Source of the DNA: Bradyrhizobium sp. KBS0727
GTDB taxonomy: Bacteria; Pseudomonadota; Alphaproteobacteria; Rhizobiales; Xanthobacteraceae
DNA length: 64,000 nt
Assembly (NCBI RefSeq): GCF_005937885.2
Contig: NZ_CP042176.1
Span: 6,691,501 to 6,755,500 of the forward strand
Direction of reading: 5' to 3'
The translations under genes and the position numbers were made by a program. Within the stretch, counting starts at the first letter, position 1. The number at the start of each line of letters is the position of its first letter. The notes beneath the pieces are model-generated. The model searched no databases, had not been told where the DNA came from, and saw nothing but the letters and a program-made list of their open reading frames with translations. This document shows, in pieces, positions 1 to 9,462 of this stretch.

Positions 1-1617
1 GGCGCCATCGCCGTGCTTGCTGCCATACCCACATCGGCAAGCGCCGCCGGCCCTCAGATCAGCTATGTTCCGAGAAGCCTCGCGCAGTCCGTGATCAATC
101 AAGGACCATGGACCTTGCATGAGTCAGCCGACCGCTTTGAGCGCGATGAGTCGGGCGACCACTTCAGGCATGGCGACTCGGACGAAGGCCGCGATCACGA
201 CAAGTCGAACGACTTTTTCAAGCATGATGCTTCCGGCATCGTTCCGCCGAGCAATCTAAGTCCGCCCTATTCGGGTTACGGCTCGCCCTATGCGGGCTTT
301 TGCAGCCCGACCGGCACTCCCGCGATCAATCACGGCCTCAGCGTGATGCAGCCCTATTACTTCCCGTTTGTGCGCCGGGTTGGCCATGTCCTCGAAGGTT
401 TCTTCGACTACCGCCCGCGCAACCAGCAGGAAGCCACGGTGGCGGCGATCTCGACCGACTGGGGCGCTTCCTGGCGCTTCACCGGCATGGCCCTCGCGCT
501 CAACCCCTATTGCCCGTGGGATGCGACCGACCCGGACAACCAAAATCTGAACGTCAACGGAGTGCAGACGGCGTACGGCTCATCGAGCGCCAACGCCGGG
601 GATAACGGTCTCGGCCATCCGGTGGTCCTGAATGTGAGCGGCGTGCAGCGCGTCTACAGCCTGAACCGTGCCAACGGCCACATCGATTCCGACCAGTTGG
701 TGGTGCACACGCTACCTTATTCGCACACGGGCTCGCTGTCCTCGCTTCCGGAATTCGGCTATGTCAGCCCGCTCGCCTCTGGCGGCTATCCGGCTCTCGA
801 CGCCAAGGCGCTATCAACGACCGGCCTGAAAAATCCCGATGCGATCATGGGCGCGGTGACCAATGGCGCTACGACCACGGTCGTCTATGTGGAAAAGACC
901 CTGAATGCCGACACCAGTTTCCCGTCCGCCCAGCAATGCCCGAAAACGCCCGCCTTCGCGCTGACCAACCTGGTCAACGGCAAACCGCGCAAGGCGAACC
1001 ACGATGTGACCGCGGTTCGCGTGGCCACCACAACGGACGGCATCAACTTCACCGATGTCGGCGCCGCCAGCGGCCTCAACGATCCGACCACCGTTGCCTT
1101 GAACGGCATCCGCTATCTCGGCAGCGGCAGCCTTCTCCGGCTCTCGGACGGACGCTATGGCATGTTCTTCGGCGCCGGCAATTGCCTCGACAACGACTCC
1201 GACGGGTTCCACTTCATCGGCTATGCCGAGACCGACAGGCCGGTCAACCAGCCCAGCGACCTCTTGAGTTGGCACGTGGTCAACGGGTTCGACAATCCGA
1301 TCCTGTCTACCGACACCGTCACCGATCCCGCAGGGCCGCGGCCATATCCGGTGAACCCGCCGGTTGTGAACGTCAGCGGCGCCGACGCGTTGACCGGCGC
1401 GCAGGTTGCGCCGTTTGTGCCGGTGGCAGGCGGCTACAACTCGAACTTCTTCAGCGGCCGCGTCTATGATCCGCAAGCGCTGTACACCGACGAACGCACG
1501 GTGACGATCGTATTCGCCGGCTACAACACCCCGCAGCCTAGCAACAATCTGGGCGACTATCGCTCGATCGGCCGCTTCCAGCTGCGGTTCCCGGAAGGTT
1601 ACGTTTCGCCGTTCTAA
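1..1617 (+). CDS. secreted protein of unknown function, 5' end outside the window
   Basis: The reading frame is open from base 1 and its first residues are already the hydrophobic core and cleavage region of a signal peptide (Ala-rich, ending near Ser-Ala-Ser-Ala-Ala), so the true start lies left of the window; a GTG at 13 is only the first possible start seen here. About 530 mature residues follow. An Asp/His/Arg-rich charged stretch (roughly residues 35-70) precedes a long part rich in Gly, Asn, Tyr and Thr, with recurring short beta-like segments reminiscent of a beta-propeller or sialidase-like fold. That fold is a guess. I see no catalytic motif I can name. A perfect hairpin follows the stop codon. 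Probably exported; function unknown. Confidence 0.75.
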   Translation, partial: GAIAVLAAIPTSASAAGPQISYVPRSLAQSVINQGPWTLHESADRFERDESGDHFRHGDSDEGRDHDKSNDFFKHDASGIVPPSNLSPPYSGYGSPYAGFCSPTGTPAINHGLSVMQPYYFPFVRRVGHVLEGFFDYRPRNQQEATVAAISTDWGASWRFTGMALALNPYCPWDATDPDNQNLNVNGVQTAYGSSSANAGDNGLGHPVVLNVSGVQRVYSLNRANGHIDSDQLVVHTLPYSHTGSLSSLPEFGYVSPLASGGYPALDAKALSTTGLKNPDAIMGAVTNGATTTVVYVEKTLNADTSFPSAQQCPKTPAFALTNLVNGKPRKANHDVTAVRVATTTDGINFTDVGAASGLNDPTTVALNGIRYLGSGSLLRLSDGRYGMFFGAGNCLDNDSDGFHFIGYAETDRPVNQPSDLLSWHVVNGFDNPILSTDTVTDPAGPRPYPVNPPVVNVSGADALTGAQVAPFVPVAGGYNSNFFSGRVYDPQALYTDERTVTIVFAGYNTPQPSNNLGDYRSIGRFQLRFPEGYVSPF

Positions 1618-1628
1618 AGCCAAACAAA

Positions 1629-1654
1629 CGGGGGACGGCACCAGCCGTCCCCCG
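1629..1654 (+). terminator. strong hairpin after the first gene
   Basis: A perfect 11-bp GC-rich stem (1629-1639 with 1644-1654) with an ACCA loop lies 12 bases after the stop codon. The T-run after it is weak (TTACGTTCG), but the stem makes a rho-independent terminator likely. Confidence 0.75.
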
Positions 1655-1826
1655 TTACGTTCGTTGTGCCAACTTGAATTGGAGCAGTGGCCGGCTTCGA
1701 AATCAGGCCACGGTTGAAGGGGTTGGAACTGGTTTCACCAGAGAGCCATTGGCTCGAACCGTGTTCCGAAAGTATCCGGCCGATCCCGGTTCAGCGCGCC
1801 TAAGCGCGTCAATTGGCAAAACATTT

Positions 1827-2655
1827 TCATTCAGCCGCGATCGCCGCTTCGACCGGGCGCGGAACAACCTTGCGGGCTTGGTTGCGGCTGAAGCGATGCA
1901 GCGCGAGGTAGACCACCGGCGGCGTGTAGAGCGTGAGGAATTGCGACACGAGCAGGCCGCCGACGATCGCGCATCCGAGTGGCTGGCGGATCTCCGCGCC
2001 GGTCCCGTGCTCGAGTGCAAGCGGCAGGGCGCCGAACAAGGCCGCGAACGTCGTCATCATGATCGGGCGGAAGCGTTTCAGCGCCGCCTGGAAAATCGCA
2101 TCCTCCGGGTCCATGGCCTCCGTCTGCTCGGCATGAATCGCAAAATCGATCATCATGATGGCGTTCTTCTTGACGAAGCCGATCAGCAGGATGATGCCGA
2201 TAAGCGCGATGACGCTGAGCTCGAGGTTGAATGCCATCAGGATCAGAAGCGCGCCAACGCCAGCCGAAGGGATGGTCGAAAGGATCGTGGTTGGATGGAT
2301 CAGGCTCTCATAGAGCGCTCCCAGGATGATATAAACCGCAATCAGCGCTGCAAGAATCAGGAGAGGCTGGGTCTTGAGCGAATCCTGAAATGCCTGGGCG
2401 TTCCCCTCGAACGTGGTGATCAGGGTGGCCGGGACGTTCAGGTCCCGCTTTGCCTTCTCAATCGCTTCAACGGCCTGGCCGAGCGCGGCACCTGCTGTCT
2501 GGTTGAACGATAGTGTGATCGCGGGGGAACTGGCCCTGATGGCTGACCGATAGCGACCGCACGGTTCGCTTTTGTTCAACCAATGCGCTCAGCGGCACCT
2601 GCCGTAGATCAGATCGAGCGCGTTTGGTCGGGACCTGATCCGCGGAGGGCATCAA
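1827..2655 (-). pseudogene. C-terminal remnant of an RND (AcrB/MdtB-type) efflux permease
   Basis: The reverse strand encodes about 240 residues matching the last quarter of an inner-membrane RND proton/drug antiporter: the segment before TM8 (beginning near ITLSFNQTAG), the YIILGALYESLIHP helix, the IILLIGFVKKNAIMM segment and the conserved RFRPIMMTT stretch. Upstream homology (VPLSALV..SVSHQGQFP) continues in another frame near 2540-2655, so a frameshift is present, and the preceding 700-800 residues are missing. The sequence resembles the same part of the intact permease at 24944-28057. It cannot make a working pump. Confidence 0.85.
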
Positions 2656-2967
2656 GGCCAGCGGTCATGTGAACCGCACCTAAAAGCCGAACACATGGCT
2701 GCACCGACCAATGCTGCGAAACGTGAAGAAAGCGCTTGCCAACCCGGAGCGTCCACATATGGCACTTGGCGAATGTCGCTCATTCCGCGAATGGCCGCTT
2801 CGCGCCAACAGCCGCCGTTCGATAAGCGCTAACTCCGCGATTATGACTTGGCATAGATTGATCTCGTCAACGTTCGCCTTGCGAACTTGCGAACAAGATC
2901 AAAGCCTCGCGGAGACACCCACAGCCCCGCAGACACCAATGGGCGTTTAGAACGCCCGCTCTCGTTG
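2656..2967. other. intergenic stretch without a recognisable gene
   Basis: No frame here shows a convincing start with ribosome binding site, a domain or a signal peptide. It lies between the decayed RND gene and the insertion sequence and probably also consists of decayed sequence. Confidence 0.5.
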
Positions 2968-2975
2968 GTTGTCTC
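2968..2975. repeat. left target-site duplication of the IS66 element
   Basis: GTTGTCTC directly precedes the left inverted repeat, and the identical 8 bases follow the right end at 5896-5903. Eight-base duplications are typical of the IS66 family. Confidence 0.9.
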
Positions 2976-3001
2976 GTATGCGTCCGGTTCTTGCACGTCA
3001 G

Positions 3002-4518
3002 TCAGGTCTTGACATGAATCTCTGGTTTCCAAAGCCACGGCAGCAGTTCGTCGAGACGGTTGATCGGATGTCCGTCGACCATGCGCGTGAGCACGTCGGT
3101 GAGATAAGCGTAGGGTTCGACGCCGTTGAGTTTGCAGGTTTCGATCAGCGAGCAGACGACTGCCCAACGGTTCCCTCCGGCGTCGCTGCCGGCGAAGAGG
3201 TGGTTCTTCCGGCCGAGTGCCACCGGGCGGATTGCACGCTCGACCGGATTGGTGTCCAGTTCAACGCGGCCATCGTGCAGGAAGCGCGTCAGACCTTCCC
3301 AACGGGAGAGCGCGTACCGGATCGCTTCCGCAAGCGTGCTGCTGCCGGGCACGCGTGCGAGCTGCGCCTCAAACCAGGTTTGCAGGGCCTGCACAGCCGG
3401 CTTCGAGAAGGAGCGCCGCTCAGCGAGCCGATGGGCAGACGACTGTCCACGGACGCGGGCTTCAATGGCATAGAGCTCACCGATCCGGCGCAAGGCTTCC
3501 GTCGCAATGGGCGAACCGGTGGCCTCGGCAACTTCGTAGAACTTGCGTCTTGTATGGGCCCAACATGCCGCGAGCATGACGTCGCCGTTGACGGTCAGGT
3601 GCTCGAAGCCCGCATAGCCATCGACATGCAGGACACCTTTGAAGCCCGCCAGGTGCAATACCGGACGTTCGGCCTTTCGGTCGGGTGCGAACAAATAAAC
3701 CGCTGCCGGCGGTTCAGGTCCGCTCCAGGGCCGCTGCTCGCGGACGTAGACCCACAGGCGTCCGGTCTTGGTGCGTCCTCTTCCGGGATCGGCGTGTCGT
3801 CGGCAAACAGATGGTCGGAGGCAAACACGTTCTTGCACAATCGCTCGTGCAGCGCCTCGAGCCACCAGCATGCGCCGCCAACCCATCCGGCCAGCGTCGA
3901 ACGGCCGAGGTCGACGCCGTGCCGGGCGAAGATTTGCGACTGCCGATAAAGCGGCGTGTGATCGCAATACTTGCTGACCAGCACGTGGGCGAGCAGGGTT
4001 GGAGTCGCCAATCCGCCGGCGATCGGCCGCTCCGGCGCAGGCGCCTGGGCAACCTTACCGCAGGCTCGGCAGGCGTACTTGGGGCGCGTGATGCGCACCA
4101 CGCGAAGCTGCGCCGGACCCCAGTCCAGCATCTCGCTGACGCTCTCGCCGATCGAATGCAGCACGCCACCGCAACAGCTGCAGGCCTCACCATCGACGTC
4201 AAGCAGAACGTCCTCGCGCGGCAGGTGATCGGGCAGCGGTGCGCGCCGAGACGGTGCCTCTGGCTGCTCCGATACAATAACCGGCCGGCTTTCCTCAATG
4301 CGGCCGATATCGCTGTCGATATCTTCCAGCGTGAGCGCCAGTTGCTCGGGATCAAGGCGCTCGGAGCGACGCCCGAACTGCGCGCGTTGAAGCTGTTTGA
4401 TGATTGCCTGAAGTCGCTCGATCTCGCTGTCTCGATGCTCAATTGTCGCGGCGATGTCGCGCACCAAGCGATGCAGAAGTGTCGTATCCGACGGCAGATT
4501 GTTGAGATCGAGCTGCAT
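3002..4518 (-). pseudogene. tnpC: IS66 transposase TnpC, frameshifted
   Basis: TnpC is the DDE transposase of IS66 elements. The N-terminal half (4518 to about 3785) has the coiled-coil start, a CxCC-type zinc-binding region (CSCCGG) and the first catalytic aspartate in FADDTPIP. Right after this motif the homology jumps to another frame (about 3785 to 3002), which carries GRTKTGRLW, the second Asp in LHVDGYAGF, and the C-terminal PVERAIRP and GRKNHLFAGSD segments. The normal sequence between TPIP and GRGRTKTG looks shortened, so a small deletion near 3780-3790 probably caused the shift. Both halves would be inactive. Confidence 0.9.
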
Positions 4519-4587
4519 GTCCGATTCTACTCGAACATGCTGATTCGAAGAAGCAACGTCGCTATATTCTATGCGGGTTTCTGCGAT

Positions 4588-4941
4588 TCAGCCCGCGATG
4601 GCGGGGCGCCATCGACGCTCGGGTGTGCGCCAATCGATGCCTTCGATCAGCATCGCAAGTTGCGCTGGAGACAGCGTCACGGTGTCGCCTGGATCGCTCA
4701 TTCTGGGCCAGATGAAGCCACCTTGATCGATGCGCTTGGTAAACAGGCAGAGTCCGTTGCCGTCCCAGAACAGGATTTTCAGTCTGCTCGCATTCCTGCC
4801 GCGGAAGGCAAATAGATGGCCGGAGAACGGATCCTTCTTGAGGTGTTCCTGAACGAGCGTAGCGAGCCCATCCAGGCCCTTGCGCATGTCAGTATATCCC
4901 AAGGCCAGATGCACCTTCACCCCCGCTGGCACGATCATCAT
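4588..4941 (-). CDS. tnpB: IS66 accessory protein TnpB
   Basis: The 117-residue product starts MMIVPAGVKVHLALGYTDMR and contains the family-typical FRGRNASRLKILFWDGNGLCL and KRIDQGGFIWP segments. TnpB is an accessory protein needed with TnpA and TnpC for IS66 transposition. The start is fixed by the ATGA overlap with tnpA. The gene looks intact. Confidence 0.93.
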   Translation of the reverse strand: MMIVPAGVKVHLALGYTDMRKGLDGLATLVQEHLKKDPFSGHLFAFRGRNASRLKILFWDGNGLCLFTKRIDQGGFIWPRMSDPGDTVTLSPAQLAMLIEGIDWRTPERRWRPAIAG

Positions 4942-5813
4942 CGCGCCGTCTCCTGCTCGATCACATGTCGACGGACTGCATCCGGATCGCTGCCCATCGG
5001 TGCGAAGACACGTCGCCCATCGTCCAATTCGACGATCGTCGTGCCGTCGGGCGGCTGCAACAGATCGTTCAGAACGAGCGTTCCCGATTGCGCTCCGGCA
5101 ACTTTCACAGCCACCAACTTCGCCCGTGCTCGTTTGCCGAACCCAAACTGTATCCGCCACCGGAACAGCATGCTGCTGACGATGCCATGGCGCCGGCAAA
5201 CCTCGGCGGCGGTGACGCCGGGTTGTTCGGATTCGCCCACGATCGCCAGCTTTTCCTCGTCACTGAAGCGGCGTCGGTTGGCACGTCCATCGTTCGGCGG
5301 ATCAGCTGTCGGCGTGTCTGTCAAGCGCGTTCCGGCGACGGACTCATTAGCAGCGCTGCTAGCACTAGTGCTTACCAGGGGGCGGGCACTCGGATGAAGA
5401 TGGGTCCGCCAGTCGATTTCCACTTCATTGGTGTCGATCAGATCACGCCACCGCCTCAAGCTGTGCTGCGATATGCCATGTGCCCGGGAATATGCTTGCA
5501 TGTTCATTCCGCACCATCTCATCGCTTCGACGTGCATCGCCCAGAACGCTTGCACGGCTCTGCAGCGCTGGTCCTTCGATACCGGACTCCGCTTCTTGCG
5601 GAGCCGCTCCCGGTGTTCCTCTCGACGCAATTCCGCACGAACTTTCAGGGTTTCGACGTCAATCAGATGCCGCAGCCAGCGATCGAATGTGCTGCCGCTG
5701 AGACGATGCTGACGACAATATTTGCGCTTGCTCAGACCGCTTCGTCGCCACGCTTCAACGTGTACCGACCAAAAAGAACGGAGCGCCTCGTTCTTGAAAT
5801 ATCCCGTACCCAC
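4938..5813 (-). CDS. tnpA: IS66 TnpA-type protein with duplicated N-terminal helix-turn-helix region
   Basis: The 291-residue product is longer than most TnpA proteins. Two N-terminal repeats with RSFWSVHVEAWRRSGLS- and QAFWAMHVEAMRWCGMN-like segments precede a linker (about 140-175) and the standard TnpA part (RRRFSDEEKLAIVGE..., HGIVSSMLFRWR), an HTH of the transposase-8 type. It ends in the overlap with tnpB. It probably binds DNA during transposition; the repeated front part probably recognises DNA as well (inference). Confidence 0.85.
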   Translation of the reverse strand: MGTGYFKNEALRSFWSVHVEAWRRSGLSKRKYCRQHRLSGSTFDRWLRHLIDVETLKVRAELRREEHRERLRKKRSPVSKDQRCRAVQAFWAMHVEAMRWCGMNMQAYSRAHGISQHSLRRWRDLIDTNEVEIDWRTHLHPSARPLVSTSASSAANESVAGTRLTDTPTADPPNDGRANRRRFSDEEKLAIVGESEQPGVTAAEVCRRHGIVSSMLFRWRIQFGFGKRARAKLVAVKVAGAQSGTLVLNDLLQPPDGTTIVELDDGRRVFAPMGSDPDAVRRHVIEQETAR

Positions 5814-5895
5814 CGGAGATCCTCCAATGCAGCAAGGAACCCGATATGGAACGACAACGCACTCTCGGAAAGTCGTGCAGGACTCGGACGCTTAC

Positions 5896-5903
5896 GTTGT
5901 CTC
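5896..5903. repeat. right target-site duplication of the IS66 element
   Basis: Same 8 bases, GTTGTCTC, as at 2968-2975, directly after the right inverted repeat. Confidence 0.9.
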
Positions 5904-6410
5904 TAGATTTTCTTTGATCTCCCGGTGCACACATCGTGCACACGCCGCCTTCTAACTCATTGAAAAAACTAAACTCTCGTTCCAGTCCATCAAGGGGGCC
6001 ACAGAAAAGCGCCTGTCTAACATCTTGTTTTCAATCAGTTTTGTAGTTCCAATCGGCCCAATCGATTTTTGGGCCGACAAACGATCCGAGCGATAGAACT
6101 AGCGCATTTTCGTTTCTTTTCAACTGGTTGAAATAATTCCGGCAGTTTCTTGTAATTCGTCTTCGTCAATTCCAGTACTGCATTGCTGTACTGGCAGAGC
6201 GCGTGCAGTACCACGGTACTAGACGCCACCTACTCACCGCAGCGCCCCCCGTTAGCATCGAACAAGCAACTGGAAAGCCGATCAAAGTCAGAAGCAAAGT
6301 AACGCTGCACTTTGCCGGTGCCTAGGCCCGCAATACTGCGATCGTAGTTTCGGTCGCCATATCGTATGGAAAGTAGCGCGCGGAGGGACTTGCGATCGTA
6401 CCGACCAAAA
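5904..6410. other. gene-free AT-richer stretch
   Basis: No coding frame with start signals or recognisable domain is visible. Two small inverted repeats are present: CCAGTAC/GTACTGG at 6172-6194 and AGTACC/GGTACT near 6207-6220. Base composition is lower in GC than the neighbours, in line with decayed or foreign DNA. Confidence 0.4.
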
Positions 6411-6442
6411 CGTCGTAGGTTCAAATCCCGGAGACGCAACCA
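6411..6442 (+). other. tRNA 3'-end-like scar
   Basis: GTCGTAGGTTCAAATCC followed fourteen bases later by CGCAACCA looks like the T-loop and CCA end of a tRNA; from memory it is closest to an alphaproteobacterial initiator tRNA-Met. The T-stem does not pair and no matching 5' acceptor arm lies upstream, so this is at most a remnant, such as an old integration site. Confidence 0.3.
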
Positions 6443-6513
6443 CCGATACCATTCACTTGTGTTGGCAGGGGCACCGCGAACCACGCGATGGCCGCCGACG
6501 CGCTGCGCGCAAG

Positions 6514-6768
6514 CCGTTCAAATACACCGCGACCGGCGTGGCAGGTCTCGCGGGCGGCAAGAAGCTGATCATCGCCCCTTCCCGCGGTGGATTGTACACC
6601 GCCTCGTCTCCGATGGCCTTTATGGATCATCAGGAAACATTCCTGACGAGTTTCTTCGGGTTCATCGGCATGAGCGACGCCGCGTTCGTTCGTGCCGAAG
6701 GCGTCGGCCTCGGCCCCGAACAGCGCAAGCTCGCACTCGAAACCGCTTTGCCGACGTCTCGGCCCTGA
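6514..6768 (+). pseudogene. C-terminal fragment of an FMN-dependent NADH-azoreductase (AcpD/AzoR type)
   Basis: The frame encodes FKYTATGVAGLAGGKKLIIA, then PSRGGLYT, FLTSFFGFIGM and VRAEGVGLGPEQR, which match the second half of AzoR flavoproteins. The flavin-binding N-terminal half is absent; upstream sequence shows no homology. A truncated relic. Confidence 0.75.
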
Positions 6769-6814
6769 CGACTGCCTAAAAACGAGGGGTGGCCTGATCG
6801 GCCGAGAGTCTTCA

Positions 6815-6952
6815 ATGCAGCGAATTCAGTATCACCGCTACGGCGGACCCGAAGAAATGCGTTTGGAGACATATGAACTGCCCGCCCTCGGCGAATATGT
6901 TCATGATCCGCGCGCCGGCACCGGAAGGCCGGAAGTCTGCGGGGGGCGCTAA
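6815..6952 (+). pseudogene. N-terminal fragment of a zinc-type alcohol dehydrogenase / quinone oxidoreductase
   Basis: Starting at 6815 the frame encodes MQRIQYHRYGGPEEMRLE, the usual beginning of MDR-family NADPH:quinone reductases, but degenerates after about 30 residues and stops at 6952. No nucleotide-binding domain follows. Confidence 0.65.
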
Positions 6953-7017
6953 GAACGACGCGATTGACCCAAAGGCAAGATCGCTTCAGGAACCGGTGAG
7001 CATTCGAAAGTCGAATA

Positions 7018-7033
7018 TTAAAATCGAATTTAC
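7018..7033 (+). promoter_or_regulatory. TAAA-N6-TTTA site before the FMN reductase
   Basis: TAAA (7019-7022), six bases, TTTA (7029-7032), then CTTGAG as a possible -35. It lies 75 bases before the start at 7107. A member of the repeated motif set described in the findings. Confidence 0.65.
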
Positions 7034-7106
7034 TTGAGCTGACCTGCGCTGTCGTGATGTTCGTCGGGTCGCGAACTGAAATCCAAGCCGTCTGGAACTG
7101 CGCCCG

Positions 7107-7676
7107 ATGACCCAACTCCGCCTTCTCGGCCTCTCCGGCAGCCTGCGCCGGGCCTCCAACGGCACCGCGGTGCTGCGCGGTCTTCAGGACGCACTTGCGC
7201 CCATGGCTGTGCTCGACATTTTCTCCCTGCATGGGTTGCCGCTCTACAACGAGGATGACGATGGTGAGCATGCGCCGGAATCGGTGCGCGCCCTGCGTTC
7301 GGCCGTCGAGACAACGGATGGTGTGATCATGGTATCGCCCGAGTACAATCACGGCATGTCCGGCGTCCTGAAGAACGCGCTCGACTGGGCCTCCCGGCCT
7401 TATGGATGTTCGGTGCTGAGGAGCAAGCCGGTACTGACGATGACGACCTCGCCCGCCTTCACTGGCGGCGTGCGCGCGCAGCAGCAAATGAACGAGACGC
7501 TCGCATCGATCCCGGCGCGTCCTGTGCTTCGGCCCCAGATCGTGATCGGGAGCGTGCATGAGAAGGTCAGCGACGGGCGCATCGTCGACGAGGCCACGCT
7601 GCGCTTTGCGCTGGCAGGCGTGGATGATCTCCTCGACGAGATCAGGGCCGCGCGCATTGTTCGAACGGCGGCATGA
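7107..7676 (+). CDS. NAD(P)H-dependent FMN reductase / quinone reductase family protein
   Basis: A 189-residue flavodoxin-like protein. The N-terminal beta strand and phosphate-binding loop GLSGSLRRAS (residues 8-17) and the isoalloxazine-loop motif SPEYNHGM (77-84) with LKNALDW (88-94) are the marks of the ChrR/ArsH/SsuE-like FMN_red family. These soluble proteins reduce flavins, quinones or metal oxyanions using NAD(P)H. It probably shares a transcript with the di-haem cytochrome gene 120 bases downstream; the palindromic site lies upstream. The exact substrate cannot be told from sequence. Confidence 0.9.
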   Translation: MTQLRLLGLSGSLRRASNGTAVLRGLQDALAPMAVLDIFSLHGLPLYNEDDDGEHAPESVRALRSAVETTDGVIMVSPEYNHGMSGVLKNALDWASRPYGCSVLRSKPVLTMTTSPAFTGGVRAQQQMNETLASIPARPVLRPQIVIGSVHEKVSDGRIVDEATLRFALAGVDDLLDEIRAARIVRTAA

Positions 7677-7795
7677 GCTGACAACCGCGATGCCGATGCC
7701 CGGTGGCGATGTGCGTATCGGCTATTGGCACGAAGTGTTGCAAACTCCTACAATGTCGGCGCAGGCTATTCAGGGTCGGCTTGAGGGGATCCGAT

Positions 7796-9262
7796 ATGAA
7801 AATACAGAGCGCAATTTTGTCGATCGCGGCGGCCGCACTCGCAGTCACTATGGGCGCGGACGCGCCCGGCGCGGAGGAGAGAAGCTCAAATCTCTCGCCT
7901 GAGGTGTTGCAGGAAATTGCAAAGGTCGAGGCCGAGATTGACCTTACCGAGGCGCAAGCGATCGAACGGCTTGCGGCGCCGCCGGACAATCAGATTCAGC
8001 AGGTGGAATTGCTCGGCAAGCTGATGCTGTATGACAAGGATTTGTCGGTAAACCGCAACGAGGCTTGCGCCTTTTGCCACATGCCAGAGACCGGCTTTAC
8101 AGGTCCGGTGTCGGAGTTGAACCGAACCACGGGCGCTTACCCGGGTTCGGTGCGCACGCGTTTCAGCGACCGCAAACCACAATCGCACGCCTACGCGCCG
8201 CTGTCGCCGGTGCTGCACTACAATCCCGGGCAGGGCGACCTCGTCGGCGGCAATTTCTGGGACATGCGCGCGACGGGACGCCGGCTCGGCAATCCGGCCG
8301 CCGAGCAGGCGCAAGGTCCGCCTACCAATCCCGTGGAGATGGGGCTGCCGGATATCGCATGCGCGGTCTATCGCGTCTCGCAGCGGCCCTATCGCCCCCT
8401 GTTCGAGGGCGTATGGGGTCCGCAGAGTTTCGCGATTGCGTGGCCGGGCGACATCGAGCTGATCTGCAACAAGCCTGGGCCGGCGGCCGCGGCCGATCCG
8501 TTGCCGGTCCATTTGAGCTCGATCGATCGCGGCCGCGCCGGCGCGACCTTCGATCAGATGGCGCAGTCGATCGCCGGCTATGAAGCCTCGGCCGAGGTGA
8601 CGTCGTTCACTTCGAAATTCGACGCGGTGCTCGCCAAGCAAGCGCAGTTTACGCCGCAGGAGCAGCAGGGCTACGATCTGTTCCGAGGCAAGGCGCGATG
8701 CAATGAATGTCACCGCGACGGTGGGCCAGGTGAGGACCCGCTATTCACAGACTTCACCGCCAGCAATATCGGCACTCCCGCCAACCCGAGGCTTCCCTAC
8801 TATAGCGAAGACCGGCCCGACGCGTTGGGCTACGTCGCCAATCCAATGGGATCGTCCTTCGTCGATGGGGGTGTCGGTACTTTTCTCAGCAGCGGACATC
8901 TGCTCAGCCAGCCCTCGGCGGTCGACGCGCGATGGCTCAAGCTGGCACCGGACAACCAGGCGCGAATACAGGTGCCCACACTGCGCAACGTGGACAAGCG
9001 GCCTGATCCGGCCTTCGTGAAGGCCTACGGGCATAATGGATATTTTACCAGCCTGAAGCAGATAGTGCATTTCTACAACACGCGCGATGTGCTGCCGCGC
9101 TGCCAGCCCCACGATCCGGGCGAAGGCACGATCTGCTGGCCAGCACCGGAGTCGACCGCCAACATGAACACGAGCAAAGTTGGTCGTTTGGGTTTGTCGG
9201 ATGCAGAGGAGGACGCGCTCGTTCTCTTCATGCAAACACTGACGGATGGGTTTATGCACTAA
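7796..9262 (+). CDS. periplasmic di-haem cytochrome c peroxidase / MauG-family protein
   Basis: The 488-residue product starts at ATG 7796 after GGGGA; an N-terminal signal peptide is followed by two haem c motifs, CAFCH (91-95) and CNECH (302-306). The fold and the two well-spaced CxxCH sites fit the bacterial CCP/MauG family, which reduces peroxide or oxidises protein residues in the periplasm. It is longer than classical CcpA (about 320 residues), with an insertion between the two haem domains. A near-full-length paralogue is encoded at 52113-53591; long blocks are nearly the same, for example the HAYAPLSPVLHYNPGQGDLV segment. Electron partner and substrate are not known. Confidence 0.9.
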   Translation: MKIQSAILSIAAAALAVTMGADAPGAEERSSNLSPEVLQEIAKVEAEIDLTEAQAIERLAAPPDNQIQQVELLGKLMLYDKDLSVNRNEACAFCHMPETGFTGPVSELNRTTGAYPGSVRTRFSDRKPQSHAYAPLSPVLHYNPGQGDLVGGNFWDMRATGRRLGNPAAEQAQGPPTNPVEMGLPDIACAVYRVSQRPYRPLFEGVWGPQSFAIAWPGDIELICNKPGPAAAADPLPVHLSSIDRGRAGATFDQMAQSIAGYEASAEVTSFTSKFDAVLAKQAQFTPQEQQGYDLFRGKARCNECHRDGGPGEDPLFTDFTASNIGTPANPRLPYYSEDRPDALGYVANPMGSSFVDGGVGTFLSSGHLLSQPSAVDARWLKLAPDNQARIQVPTLRNVDKRPDPAFVKAYGHNGYFTSLKQIVHFYNTRDVLPRCQPHDPGEGTICWPAPESTANMNTSKVGRLGLSDAEEDALVLFMQTLTDGFMH

Positions 9263-9462
9263 TCGCGTCTGCTGGGTCGGCCGACTCAAAGAAATTGACA
9301 ACTCAAGGAAAGTGAAATCACCTTCTGCATGCGCAGCATCGGAATGCGCCATGCCGCGTTCGCACGCATCTCCACGATCACGGGCGTGAACCCGGACACG
9401 GAGGCGGTCGACGCAATACTAGCCCAACTGACCGCCCCGTCTAAGCACCCTTTCGATGCGGT

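Larger units (their letters stand above)
2976..5895 (-). mobile_element. IS66-family insertion sequence (tnpA-tnpB-tnpC), 2920 bp
   Basis: The ends are imperfect inverted repeats. The left end begins GTATGCGTCCG with a TTGCACGTC inner part; the right end, read inward, begins GTAAGCGTCCG with CTGCACGAC. Both flanks carry the same 8 bases, GTTGTCTC. Inside, on the reverse strand, are the three classical IS66 genes in order, with an ATGA overlap of tnpA and tnpB. Perfect target duplications point to a fairly recent insertion, yet tnpC is frameshifted, so this copy should not move by itself. Confidence 0.93.

Noticed and set aside
1674..2513. 279-residue open frame on the plus strand
   Set aside because: It is antisense to the RND permease remnant; composition is rich in Arg, Asp and Gln with no start signals, typical of a shadow frame.
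2969..4815. Long plus-strand frames across the IS66 element
   Set aside because: The reverse strand clearly encodes tnpC and tnpB; plus-strand frames match nothing.
6411..6442. Intact tRNA gene
   Set aside because: The T-stem does not pair and no acceptor or anticodon arms are found upstream; kept only as a possible scar.
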